NCBI GenBank assembly: GCA_903892355.1
Contig: CAITIE010000133.1
Location: 1 to 64,000 of the forward strand
DNA from: an uncultured Pirellula sp.
GTDB taxonomy: Bacteria > Planctomycetota > Planctomycetia > Pirellulales > Pirellulaceae
Direction: 5' to 3'
Length of the DNA: 64,000 nt
The notes beneath the pieces were generated by a model, which worked only from the letters and a program-made list of their open reading frames with translations, had not been told where the DNA came from and made no database searches. The translations under genes were made by a program, and so were the position numbers. Below are positions 27,018-35,908 of this stretch, piece after piece (positions within the stretch are counted from its first letter, which is position 1; every line of letters begins with the position of its first letter).

Positions 27018-29795
27018 TCAAGACTTCGACAGCATTTTCACTTTGCTGGGAGGTGGCAACGTAGACCGAATCCTGTCCACAAGGAAAGAGAGGCTGTGAT
27101 CGAACGACAAGGCGCGCCGTTGTAGTTGATTCGCCAATCGTCTTCCTGGTGCGGCAATGAACTGGGACTCGTCTGCTTTCGCACTTTCATCCGCACCCTT
27201 CGCATGCGATTGTGTTGTGTCGCCGCCAGAACTCCTGTACGTCCCCCACGTGTTTCCACCTGTTCGATCCCACGATGATCGGTTGCTTTCCGTCATCCAC
27301 ACGGGACGCGACTGCTTTGTTCTCGAGGCATATTCTGCCTGGCCCTGAACAAACGGGTTTTCAGAAATCTTTTTGTTGATCTCAACAATCTCAAGGTAAT
27401 CCACATGATCGATCTGATCGGCGATGGATTTACCGGTATTCGCCACGGCATGGGCTGTCACCTTTCCAAACACCCACAGTTGCTCCAGCAATAGCCCTCT
27501 ATTGGCTTCTGAAGGATCCGCCTTGAACTGCTCGTAACGCTTCTTCACTGACTTAGCAGCCAGGGAGGCGCTCTCCCTCGTTGCGTGTTGGCAATCGTGG
27601 ATATGGATCAGGATTTGGTACGGAAGTACAAAGGGAAGCTCATTCTTTTCGATGACTTCGATGCTTTCTTCGCAGAGGGCCGCCGCCTCCTTCAACTTAT
27701 TCTCCCGATACGCACATATTGCCAACAAGGTAGAGATCCGTGGATCGCGATTATCGCGTCGATCCAGCGTGTTCAGACTCGGTTTTTCCCGAGCATCATC
27801 CCCAAAATCATATTCCAAGTAGTCGATGAGGTTTTGGGAGATCGCTGACAGATGCTCCGATCGCTCATAATCCTGCGGAGATACCCCCACAAAATCAAAA
27901 GGTACATCGGTACGAAAGGGGCGTAGTTGGATGGGTTCGGGCGTCTCAACACTGGTTGGTGCTGACGCCACAATATCCGGGAGTACAATCGAAAGCGTAT
28001 AAGGCCCTTCGCCTGCAGGCACGCGAAAATTCCTCTTCAAAACCTGATTACGGTCGTATTCGATATTCGCGGTGTAATGCCCTGGTTCTAGGTGCCAGGT
28101 GTTCCCTTTGCCAGCGATCGACTGTTTCGATTCAACCATCACGCGACCGGCTCTAACACCATCTACCTCGATGGAAACGATCCGCCCTGGTTTGGTGTCC
28201 GAGACAACCTTTCCTTCATCCTTAGCCGGTTTTTCAACCGTACGATCGCTCACTGGAGACTTGGCCGCCAAATCCTGAACGGGCTCAATCGGAAACCTCG
28301 GAGCTCGAACCACATCGAACGGCTCTGCTTCGTCGATGTTCTCCTGAACCAACTGTTCAGGTTTTTCCCGGTTCTTTTCTGGGGTGATCACGAATGAGAC
28401 AAAACAGACCGCGAGCGATGCTGCGCACCCTAGCGCAATCCATTTACGCTGGGGATTCGCGTCGAGCCAATCCATGGTTGTTTTTTTAACCGTCTGCCAA
28501 CCGGTCAACGACGAATCATCAAATTGGGCATCATGCAATGCAGGGGGCGCGCCCATTTGCTCTGCGCTGAGGTCGGCCCAATTCGGTGATTCACTGTTGG
28601 ATGTATCGAATTGTCCGTTGCCCAGCGGTCTTGCGGCGAGATTAAGTTCTTCCAAGAGTTGCAATGCTGCGGTCGCATCGACCGGCCGCTTTCCAGCTTG
28701 TTTGTTCGTCAATGCCTCAACGAAACGGATGATATCCTCCGGCATTCCATGCATCCACTCCGCAGTCGTTGGAAGAGATTCCATCGCTGCTGCATGCCAC
28801 CGGTACCACTGCTCTTGTTCGCTTCGATGCTCGTCACTTGCTGGATCGATAAACTCCATCACTCGGTTCCGAGTAATAAGCTCCAGGATGAGGAAACCCA
28901 GCACATAGAGATCCGACGCGGGACTGACCGGTCCAAAAACATCAGGGCGTAGCATCTCTGGAGCAATGTGTGTGATGTCGCTCGATGGAACTGCCGCAAT
29001 CGAGCTCTCCCGCAGCCCCGGGGTGATGCTGAGCTTGACATTTCCGTGATCGTCGAGCAGCAAGTGCCCCAGACTCAACCGACCGTGTACCCATCCTCGC
29101 GAATGCAACACTTGCAATCCTCTCAAGCATTGCCGCAAGATTTCCCTAATTTCGTGGGGCGTGTAATCTCGATCGTGCTCTGCCCACTGCCGGCGACTGA
29201 CCTCACCCATGTGACTTGGTAACCACTCCATGACCACCCGGAAGGACTGCTCGTCGTAGTCCAATACCTTAACCAGGTGTGTCGCGTTACTGGCTGCATA
29301 AAAGCTGCATTCCTCCCGGAACTGATTGACTTGATCTTCGGTTCGAACCAGGGAAGGGTGCAATTCCTTGATGAGCACTTTACGATTTAGGCGTTGATCG
29401 ATGGCCACCCAAAGTTTGGCACGTCGCCCCGACGCGAGCAACGATTCTGTAAGATACCTGGCCGCAAATGCTTCGGCTGGCTTGGCCACCACTCCCTGGC
29501 TCTTCTTTTGGGCTCGAAACAATTCCTTATCGTATTTTCGCCGAGCACTTTCATCGACCAACGTTTTGTAGGCTGCCTCGATCAACAGAAGCCCTCGCTG
29601 GCACTCCTCGGCGGTGATCAGATTGTCGACGCGCGCTTGCTCGAATGCCACGCATTTAAGGCTCCAAGCAGCATGAATAGCGTCGAGTTCCACCTGGTTG
29701 GTGTTGAACCCAAGTCGCTTGTAATGGTTATAGCTCTCGATGAGTTCCAAGAAATTGGTTGGGATTTCCATGGTTTGGGTGTCCGAGGTCATCAT
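27018..29795 (-). CDS. J-domain-like pseudokinase membrane protein
   Basis: A 925-aa protein; ATG 29795 is preferred (AGGTGA upstream) over ATG 29819. Residues about 20-95 resemble a J domain (SYNHYKRLGF, EAAYKTLVDESARRKYD), but the HPD tripeptide is absent. Residues about 115-390 have a kinase fold: the VAIK-type lysine is kept (VLIKEL), but the catalytic loop HRDxxxxN reads HGRLSLGHL and DFG reads SITPG, so phosphotransfer is not expected. A membrane helix (about 452-471) leads to a periplasmic part with a PEGA-like segment (VSIEVDGVRAGRVMV) and a helical C-terminus. It lies between the two arms of the tad locus and has its own terminator. A scaffold or sensor role for the pilus is inference. 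Confidence 0.75.
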   Translation of the reverse strand: MMTSDTQTMEIPTNFLELIESYNHYKRLGFNTNQVELDAIHAAWSLKCVAFEQARVDNLITAEECQRGLLLIEAAYKTLVDESARRKYDKELFRAQKKSQGVVAKPAEAFAARYLTESLLASGRRAKLWVAIDQRLNRKVLIKELHPSLVRTEDQVNQFREECSFYAASNATHLVKVLDYDEQSFRVVMEWLPSHMGEVSRRQWAEHDRDYTPHEIREILRQCLRGLQVLHSRGWVHGRLSLGHLLLDDHGNVKLSITPGLRESSIAAVPSSDITHIAPEMLRPDVFGPVSPASDLYVLGFLILELITRNRVMEFIDPASDEHRSEQEQWYRWHAAAMESLPTTAEWMHGMPEDIIRFVEALTNKQAGKRPVDATAALQLLEELNLAARPLGNGQFDTSNSESPNWADLSAEQMGAPPALHDAQFDDSSLTGWQTVKKTTMDWLDANPQRKWIALGCAASLAVCFVSFVITPEKNREKPEQLVQENIDEAEPFDVVRAPRFPIEPVQDLAAKSPVSDRTVEKPAKDEGKVVSDTKPGRIVSIEVDGVRAGRVMVESKQSIAGKGNTWHLEPGHYTANIEYDRNQVLKRNFRVPAGEGPYTLSIVLPDIVASAPTSVETPEPIQLRPFRTDVPFDFVGVSPQDYERSEHLSAISQNLIDYLEYDFGDDAREKPSLNTLDRRDNRDPRISTLLAICAYRENKLKEAAALCEESIEVIEKNELPFVLPYQILIHIHDCQHATRESASLAAKSVKKRYEQFKADPSEANRGLLLEQLWVFGKVTAHAVANTGKSIADQIDHVDYLEIVEINKKISENPFVQGQAEYASRTKQSRPVWMTESNRSSWDRTGGNTWGTYRSSGGDTTQSHAKGADESAKADESQFIAAPGRRLANQLQRRALSFDHSLSFLVDRIRSTLPPPSKVKMLSKS

Positions 29796-30103
29796 CTTTT
29801 TCACCTGAAATCTGGACATAACGATTGGTTGACTAAACCTGACTTAGCGTAGATGCGGATTCATGCCCACGATCGGAAGTCGGTTTTTGATCCCGTCTCT
29901 TGAACTAGGGTCACGGTAGCCATTCTGGGGCTCACCCGAATTTTTACGGCTCCCCCATTCGCTTGTCGCTCGTCGCAACCCACCGGGAAATACGACCACT
30001 GCAACTTCCGATCGGCCCCTCGTTTCCGCATTCCAAATCCGGAGTACCCCCTCTCCAACGACCGTAAAAGCCCTTGTCCGCCATTTTCGGAGTTCCCCTG
30101 TCG
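29796..30103. other. divergent intergenic region inside the tad locus
   Basis: Space between the divergent pseudokinase and second cpaF genes. It must carry promoters in both directions, but I see no clear operator, repeat or small gene. Confidence 0.4.
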
Positions 30104-31081
30104 ATGGACCATCAACACCTGTACGACTTGAGTCTCAGGACCTTTTTGGGCCCTATCCAGCACCTCCTTCAGGATCCGGATGTCACCGAGGTCATGGTCA
30201 ACGGCCCCGATCGGATCTACTTTGAAAGGAAAGGACGTATCGAGTCGACCGATTCCTTTTTTCCAGACGAACGGATGTTGATGGCGGCAGTCCTCAACAT
30301 TGCGGAGTTCGTCGACCGCCCCCTCGGGGATGGTTTCCTCTCGATGGATGCTCGGCTACCCGACGGTTCGCGGGTTCACGTGATCCTTCCCCCTGTTTCG
30401 CGGGTCGGTATTTGCTTGACCATTCGCAAATTCAAGAAAGCTGGGTTTTCGTTGGATGAGTTGGTGGATTCTGGTTCCATCGATGAGGAGGGAAAACGAT
30501 TTCTCGTCGAGGGGATCGCATCGCATAAAAACATCATCGTCGCGGGTGGGACCGGCACAGGCAAAACAACAGTTCTCAATGCGCTCTCCGCATTTATCTC
30601 ACCCGCGGAGCGAATTATTGTCATCGAGGAGAGTAGCGAACTGCAGTTAACTCAGCCCCACACGATTTACTTGGAGACTCGAACCGACCAAGATCCCGAT
30701 TTACCCGTTTTTTCCGTACGAGAACTCTTCGTCAATTCCTTGAGGATGCGTCCCGACCGAATTCTGATCGGTGAAGTCCGCCGTGGCGAAGCCCTGGAAT
30801 TGGTGCAGTCGATGCTCTCTGGGCATTCAGGCTCTCTAGCAACACTGCACGCCAGCACCCCTGCCGCCGCCGCGACCCGATTGGAGACATTGTGCATGAT
30901 GAATGACATGCAGATCCCCATGATGGTTGCACGCGCCCAAGTTGCCGAGGCGATCGACTGGGTCGTTCAAACCAAGCGGAACGCGAACGGTAAACGATTT
31001 ATCTCAGAAATCGCCGAATTATCAGGCCTCGACGCGTCCCTTGGCTACCAATGGCGAACCCTCTGGCGTGCCACCGAATAG
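30104..31081 (+). CDS. second CpaF-type ATPase
   Basis: A 325-aa secretion ATPase of the CpaF/TadA/VirB11 type, much shorter than the first copy because it lacks the FHA domain and the N-terminal helical region. It has DPDVTEVMVNGPDRIYFE, Walker A AGGTGTGKTT near residue 147, IEESSELQLTQPHT, MRPDRILIGEVRRGEALELVQSMLSGHSGS and LATLHASTPAAAATRLE. Catalytic residues are intact. I chose ATG 30104 (CGGAG 11 bases upstream). It heads the plus-strand arm that contains the pilin genes. Division of labour with the first ATPase, such as extension versus retraction or assembly of different fibres, is possible but unproven. Confidence 0.9.
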   Translation: MDHQHLYDLSLRTFLGPIQHLLQDPDVTEVMVNGPDRIYFERKGRIESTDSFFPDERMLMAAVLNIAEFVDRPLGDGFLSMDARLPDGSRVHVILPPVSRVGICLTIRKFKKAGFSLDELVDSGSIDEEGKRFLVEGIASHKNIIVAGGTGTGKTTVLNALSAFISPAERIIVIEESSELQLTQPHTIYLETRTDQDPDLPVFSVRELFVNSLRMRPDRILIGEVRRGEALELVQSMLSGHSGSLATLHASTPAAAATRLETLCMMNDMQIPMMVARAQVAEAIDWVVQTKRNANGKRFISEIAELSGLDASLGYQWRTLWRATE

Positions 31082-31451
31082 CACGTATTCGCTCTTTGAT
31101 GAGCTCGCATTCTCTCGTTTCTCTTCGCCTCTGTTCTCGTTGGCCCGCGTGCATTTCGCATCAGGCTCATTCCGATGCACACTCTGGGCAACCAGCGCAT
31201 CCCCTTTCTATCAGATCTCTGCATGCGGCCGGCTCCGATCTCAACACCACCCTTGCCGTTCCTCCACCTCACAGACATCCATCAAAGGTTTTCAAAAAAT
31301 TCTCGAAACTCACTTCCTGTGGTTACTTTGATTCCGCATTCCATAGTGTCAGGCAATCGCGAATCATCACCTCGCAATCAACCTAAGTGCAAGATGTCTT
31401 GCACGTGCGAGCTGAGTCGAAGGTTGCGACGACATGTAGAGAAAGAAAACC
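31082..31451. other. flp upstream region
   Basis: A 370-base leader between the second cpaF gene and flp. It most likely contains the promoter of the abundant pilin gene. It holds the 18-bp inverted repeat at 31387-31404. No convincing protein frame is present. Confidence 0.5.
31387..31404. promoter_or_regulatory. inverted repeat upstream of flp
   Basis: A perfect 8-2-8 inverted repeat (GTGCAAGA, TG, TCTTGCAC) ending 47 bases before the flp start codon. Its size and symmetry fit a dimeric regulator site or a 5'UTR hairpin. Which regulator binds cannot be told. Confidence 0.5.
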
Positions 31452-31679
31452 ATGTGCAAGTCTTTTCGAAAGGTGCTCGCCAATCTTCATCGTGATGATC
31501 GCGGGCTCGGAACCGTGGAAGCCGTTATGCTCCTCGGCGTTGGGTGCATCGTGCTTTATGCAATCTCCAACATCGTTGGGGTTGGAAGTGGCGCTGGCTC
31601 AGACACCAACACCTTTACCGGTGGATTGGTAACCATGGCAAAGAGCTACATTTTCAACATCAACGGCGGGGGAAAGTAA
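31452..31679 (+). CDS. flp: Flp-type pilin
   Basis: A 75-aa prepilin and probably the main subunit of the Tad fibre. A 18-residue basic leader ends in Gly18. The mature protein starts LGTVE with Glu at position +5, as in class III (Flp) prepilins, and continues with a hydrophobic helix (AVMLLGVGCIVLYAISNIVG). The C-terminus is glycine-rich. It should be cut by the TadV peptidase encoded next. A rho-independent terminator lies just after it. Confidence 0.85.
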   Translation: MCKSFRKVLANLHRDDRGLGTVEAVMLLGVGCIVLYAISNIVGVGSGAGSDTNTFTGGLVTMAKSYIFNINGGGK

Positions 31680-31701
31680 AACTCCGCTTGTCTCACGGAC
31701 C

Positions 31702-31741
31702 AAGCTACACCTTGGAGACATCTCTGGGTGTAGCTTTTTTT
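31702..31741 (+). terminator. terminator between flp and tadV
   Basis: A perfect 10-bp stem (31702-31711 with 31727-31736), a 15-base loop and a run of seven T residues (31735-31741). It lies 22 bases after flp. Partial read-through would make much more pilin than assembly proteins. Confidence 0.85.
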
Positions 31742-31834
31742 ACGCCAATAAATAAAGCATCGAAGCCCAGAGATCCATTCGGGCTTCGTTCTCGAAAAAA
31801 CCGTCCTAACAGGTAATGCTTCACGAGACCAATC

Positions 31835-32377
31835 ATGGCAACTGCAATGATCGAAATACTCGGCAAGACCGGATCCATGCAAATGGTCATGATCATGGTT
31901 TATGTGATCGCAATCGCCGTTTTTGATTTGCGAACCCATCGAATCCCCAATGCCTGGAATTACTCCTTCTTTGGAATCGGGATTGGCCTCGCGATCGCAG
32001 CTTCGGTTGCCCGTGCATTTCCTGAGTACGGATGGTCTGCAGCGTTCACCAACGGACCGGATTATCAAAGTGCCATTCTTGCCGCAATGATCGGCTTCGC
32101 CTTCACCTTCGTTCTATGGACGTATGGTTTTATGGGTGGAGGTGATGTCAAACTATCCTGCGCGCTCGGAGCACTCCTAGGTATCTCACTCCTGGTGCAA
32201 ACCATCCTTTACGCGCACATCTTTGCTGGAATTGTCGTAGCCGCCGATCGGTTTCTCATTCCCAAGCATTGGAGATGTGAGGAAATGACGCCTGATTCAA
32301 CCGCAGCTACTTCGAACACAATTCCTATGGGTCCATTTTATGCAGCCGCAACGGTATGTGCGGTGATTGGAGGCTGA
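31835..32377 (+). CDS. tadV: TadV/CpaA prepilin peptidase
   Basis: A 180-aa A24 aspartic peptidase with several membrane helices that cleaves Flp-type prepilins at the Gly/+1 bond. Both catalytic aspartates are present: Asp31 in AVFDLRTHRIPN and Asp104 in MGGGDVKL. It lacks the zinc module, as usual for TadV. It follows flp and its terminator and is followed after one base by a second pilin-like gene. It is the only clearly active prepilin peptidase in the window. Confidence 0.92.
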   Translation: MATAMIEILGKTGSMQMVMIMVYVIAIAVFDLRTHRIPNAWNYSFFGIGIGLAIAASVARAFPEYGWSAAFTNGPDYQSAILAAMIGFAFTFVLWTYGFMGGGDVKLSCALGALLGISLLVQTILYAHIFAGIVVAADRFLIPKHWRCEEMTPDSTAATSNTIPMGPFYAAATVCAVIGG

Positions 32378-32378
32378 A

Positions 32379-32540
32379 ATGCATCGTCGTACATCACGAT
32401 CGGGCTCGATTGCCGTGGAACATGTCCTCACCATTGCATTCATGGTGCTGGCCCTTGGGACCATGTACATGATCGCGAAAACCGTCATGGGTAACTTTTA
32501 TGATTTCGGAGCTTTCGTATCCCACCGACCGTGGTTATGA
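32379..32540 (+). CDS. second Flp-like minor pilin (53 aa)
   Basis: A 53-codon gene starting one base after the tadV stop. The product has a short basic leader (MHRRTSRSG), then SIAVE with Glu at +5 after Gly9, and a hydrophobic helix (HVLTIAFMVLALGTMYMIAK). This is the class III prepilin pattern seen in flp. It ends 10 bases before the next start. It is probably a minor pilin or priming subunit processed by TadV. Confidence 0.75.
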   Translation: MHRRTSRSGSIAVEHVLTIAFMVLALGTMYMIAKTVMGNFYDFGAFVSHRPWL

Positions 32541-32550
32541 GCGTGTCATC

Positions 32551-33207
32551 ATGAGAATCGTTTTATCCAGTCCGTCCAAGCAACATCGATCGCGACGAGG
32601 TGCGTCCAACTCGATTTCCCTCGTGTTGGCGATGCCGTTCTACCTATGCATCTCTGCCCTGGCGGTTGAGATTGTCATGTTGGGGATCAATCAAAACGCG
32701 TTGATGACCGCGGTCGATCGCGCCGCTGCACAAGCCAAGCAGTGGGTTCCGCATCGAGACTCACTCAGGGAACATTCGAGTTCCTGGGAACAGCAAATCC
32801 ATCGTGAAGTGTGCAAATCTCTGTTGCCCTATGCCGTGACCCGGGAACGACCGAACGATCAATCAACCGACAACGATATCCGACGCCAACTTCAGGAATC
32901 GCAATTCCACTCCCGCATGACGGAGCATTACGCCGTTCGCTGGAATCGAATCGCCGCTGCGACCAAGGTCTGGGTGGAGGAAGAACCCAGCACAGGCCCC
33001 TATCAGAAACTCACGATCCACGTCTCCTACGAATCCCCATTCTGGACCCCCGTGATCGGTCGCATCATGGGAACCGAATCGGAATCAGGAGCGAACTACT
33101 ACGTTTGGAAATTGCACCAAACGAATCAAATCGCGGTCCTCAAAAACCAGTGGAAGCGAACCAACCTCGGTATCGAATTCAACCCCTTCCAAGCAACAAA
33201 ACTTTAA
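32551..33207 (+). CDS. TadE-like pseudopilin
   Basis: A 218-aa protein with a basic leader, RRGASNSISLVLAMPFYLCISALAVEIVML membrane segment (described by position, residues 15-45), and a polar C-terminal domain. The layout is that of TadE/TadF pseudopilins, although the Glu at +5 is missing (Ile/Ser there), so cleavage by TadV is uncertain. An in-frame ATG at 32500 would overlap the upstream pilin gene; ATG 32551 fits better. It probably helps start or regulate fibre assembly. Confidence 0.65.
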   Translation: MRIVLSSPSKQHRSRRGASNSISLVLAMPFYLCISALAVEIVMLGINQNALMTAVDRAAAQAKQWVPHRDSLREHSSSWEQQIHREVCKSLLPYAVTRERPNDQSTDNDIRRQLQESQFHSRMTEHYAVRWNRIAAATKVWVEEEPSTGPYQKLTIHVSYESPFWTPVIGRIMGTESESGANYYVWKLHQTNQIAVLKNQWKRTNLGIEFNPFQATKL

Positions 33208-33249
33208 CAACTGCTCTCTCAAGCATCCCCCTTTCCTTCGTGGTGCATT

Positions 33250-34815
33250 ATGGCTCGTTTTCAAGCAATCACCTCCATCCGAAACAGCCTCCCAGCTTCT
33301 TCCTTGCACGCTGACGAGCGCGGTTCGATCGCAGTCGGACACATTTTCTGGGTTTTGATCGCAGCATGCTTTATGTCCTTGTTCTTCAACGCGGGCTATG
33401 CGACCAAAAAGAAAAACGACTCTCAACGTCCCGCGATGGCCATCAGCCAGTCCGTAGGCGTGTGGAAAGCTCGCGGCATGAACGTGGTCGTCTCGCACCA
33501 GCATTTGCAAGGGGAACTAGCCGCGATGGTGGTCATCCATCACGCGATCGGTGGCGATGCACTCGACGAACATCATCGCGGAAACACCCGGATGCAGGAT
33601 GCGGCTTTGGACGTCGGATTTGGACTAGCAACGATCGTCGGTGCTCCGACACCTTACTATTCGCGAGTCCGCCAACCGGTTTACGCAGGCGCGACCCTTC
33701 TGAAAGCACACAAAATCAACAAGTCCTTGCTTGCGGCTACTTATGTGGCCAAGTTCTTTGCAAAGATCTATACAGGAGATACGTCGGCCCTCGACGCCTT
33801 CGAGAACCAACTAGGCCGTGAATGGGAAGCCCTTCGACGTCTTTACCAGCAAGCCCGAAGTATGGTCGCATTGAAGCAATCGATCATGAAAACCATCCTT
33901 CCCGAGTCGAACCGTCAAATGCATCGGATCATCGAGGGTATCCCTTCGCTGGCGATGCGCACCGCAAAAGAAATCGCCCATCGCTACGACGTCAAATTGC
34001 ACATTCCAACTGACGATTTGAAACTTCCCGTCGAAGTGGATCCTTATACCACGCTACAGGGACCACCAGCTGGTTATGACCCACCGCAAGACTGCGACTG
34101 CGACACCGAGAGAGCTGACAATCCACGTTACCAGATGGTCAAAACCTCGCAACTCGCCCGTTCCTCGTTCCCGTGGGTAAACTACCACCGCACGGCAATG
34201 ATTCGGAGATTGCTACTCCGAGCGCCACTCAGTTTGGCGTGGAAGTACTACTACGATGAAGCAGCCGGCAATTCGCGTATGATTTACGATCGATTGCTTA
34301 AGGACCACGGTGTACGCATGGTGGTCATGCCGACGAAGGTTGCACCTGACAAGGGTTGGGAGGATTGGACCTTCGAAGAGCATTCCAACCTCGCCGACAA
34401 ACACCTCACCGCGATGGTGCTGACAGGCCAGGAGCTGAAAGATCCCATGGGCAGCCCATTCCTGTTCCGTAAACCGGAAATGGAGACCTGGGTCCGATGG
34501 GATGCGGTCATGCTCAAAAACGACAACCCGCAGGAGCGTCCGAAGCAACGTATCGACTTGCTCGGTTGCAAACGGATCGTTCCTAGTCGCCAAGCTGTCG
34601 TCGGCTACGACACGCTGGCCTGGGACCAATCCAAGGATCGGGTCTCCGAGCTCGTGGGCAACGGTATTCCTCATGTCTTCCCAAAGATCCGTAATGCATG
34701 GAACTTTACCCCAACCGCCGTCACCGATTTTCAAAACAACCGCATGCGCGAGGCGAATTTGCCAAGCTGGGCAGAGGATATGCAAAAGGTTCTTCCAAAT
34801 ACACTTAACCCCTAG
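33250..34815 (+). CDS. TadG-like large pseudopilin
   Basis: A 521-aa protein with a 25-residue leader ending in DERG, then SIAVG and a hydrophobic helix (HIFWVLIAACFMSLFFNAGYA). The position that is Glu in pilins is Gly30. The large remainder is soluble and unrecognised, with conserved-looking blocks such as CDCDTERADNPRY near residue 280. Place and layout match TadG-type proteins, which anchor or tip the fibre, but I saw no von Willebrand factor A motif. Confidence 0.6.
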   Translation: MARFQAITSIRNSLPASSLHADERGSIAVGHIFWVLIAACFMSLFFNAGYATKKKNDSQRPAMAISQSVGVWKARGMNVVVSHQHLQGELAAMVVIHHAIGGDALDEHHRGNTRMQDAALDVGFGLATIVGAPTPYYSRVRQPVYAGATLLKAHKINKSLLAATYVAKFFAKIYTGDTSALDAFENQLGREWEALRRLYQQARSMVALKQSIMKTILPESNRQMHRIIEGIPSLAMRTAKEIAHRYDVKLHIPTDDLKLPVEVDPYTTLQGPPAGYDPPQDCDCDTERADNPRYQMVKTSQLARSSFPWVNYHRTAMIRRLLLRAPLSLAWKYYYDEAAGNSRMIYDRLLKDHGVRMVVMPTKVAPDKGWEDWTFEEHSNLADKHLTAMVLTGQELKDPMGSPFLFRKPEMETWVRWDAVMLKNDNPQERPKQRIDLLGCKRIVPSRQAVVGYDTLAWDQSKDRVSELVGNGIPHVFPKIRNAWNFTPTAVTDFQNNRMREANLPSWAEDMQKVLPNTLNP

Positions 34816-34955
34816 AGCCAATGGAACGATGCTCAGGTCAATGACTGCATGGAAATTTACCTCGGTGGTGTGCCGTCAGCACCATGGCATCCCCGATTAT
34901 CGGTTCAAGATCTAAGCCTGGGTGTCACCGATTTATACAGCAAAAGGATTCGATA

Positions 34956-35543
34956 ATGACGAGTAACAGAACGCGACTTCAGAACCTGCGATGGTCGAAA
35001 TCAGGTTTGCTCCGCCCCCGTCGAACTCGACGGCAGCAATTGCCATACGGCAATGCCTCGTTGGAAATGGTCCTGATCATGCCGTTGACCCTAGTAGTCA
35101 TCATGATCTTTTTCTGGATGTCGCGAACGCTTTCGGCCAAGCACGGTTCGACGATCGAATCGAATCGCGATGTGCACGAGCGGGCGATGGTGGTGGAATA
35201 CACGGGGAATGACCGTCGCACCGAAGCCGTCCCTGGATTGCGCCAATCGGACCTCGAGTATTTCCTGTCAAAGTGGCCGAGCCGCAAGAACCTGCGCAAG
35301 GGATTGGTCGAAGGCAAGGGCGAGGTCGATTCGGGAAAAGGTGTATTGTCGCACCAAGAGGGTGCGGGTAGCGCGGAGTCGACCGACTGGCTGCTCACCG
35401 ACACATGGCAGCATGCGTTCGTCTTTCCGAAGAGTGCTGGGGAGCAACCGATGATGACCCTTCCGAAAACCATCCCATCGATTCTGCCGCGAGGCACGGG
35501 CGAAGTACACCCCAACACCTTCCGCCAATTGCTCAACTTCTAA
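34956..35543 (+). CDS. TadE-like pseudopilin with intact processing site
   Basis: A 195-aa protein. The leader runs to Gly32 and the mature start is NASLE with Glu at +5, followed by MVLIMPLTLVVIMIFFWM, the TadE pattern. The soluble part (60-195) is unrecognised. ATG 34956 has AAGGA upstream; the longer frame from 34884 lacks support. It is the last gene of the plus-strand tad arm. Confidence 0.68.
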   Translation: MTSNRTRLQNLRWSKSGLLRPRRTRRQQLPYGNASLEMVLIMPLTLVVIMIFFWMSRTLSAKHGSTIESNRDVHERAMVVEYTGNDRRTEAVPGLRQSDLEYFLSKWPSRKNLRKGLVEGKGEVDSGKGVLSHQEGAGSAESTDWLLTDTWQHAFVFPKSAGEQPMMTLPKTIPSILPRGTGEVHPNTFRQLLNF

Positions 35544-35908
35544 CGAGCCTATCGAAGCGAGCACCCTGACAGCCGCGATGCATCAACTCCGTTGTGTTGT
35601 CCCTGTTATCCATTGTAGCACGACACTCCGCCGTCATCCTCCAACACAAACAAGCAATGCTCCGAATAGGGTGGTCTTGCGAAGCTCGCGGAGTTGAGAG
35701 ACCATCGGGAATTAACAAAACTCGAAATGGCATCAATACATCATTTCAAAGTAACGATTCCAAAAACATCGCGAGCGGGGGCATAGCCCCCTGCACCCCA
35801 GACTTTCAAGTCCGCTACGCCTGCGGTCTACGGCCTCTACGGTCGCCGCTCCGCGCTCCCTCCGTGCCTGCGACCCTAGGCTCCGCTATTCTCGGCACTC
35901 GGCTCCGC
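35544..35908. other. intergenic region with GC hairpin and pyrimidine-rich block
   Basis: Convergent space between the tad arm and the kinase-NTPase fusion. A hairpin at 35777-35791 (GGGGGC, ATA, GCCCCC) opens a strongly pyrimidine-biased block (about 35790-35905) with repeated CTCCGC. No gene is evident. The hairpin followed by this block looks like a dispersed intergenic repeat. Confidence 0.45.

Noticed and set aside
31082-31451. Sigma-54 promoter upstream of flp
   Set aside because: A TGGCCCG is present but the second box TTGC at the right spacing is missing.
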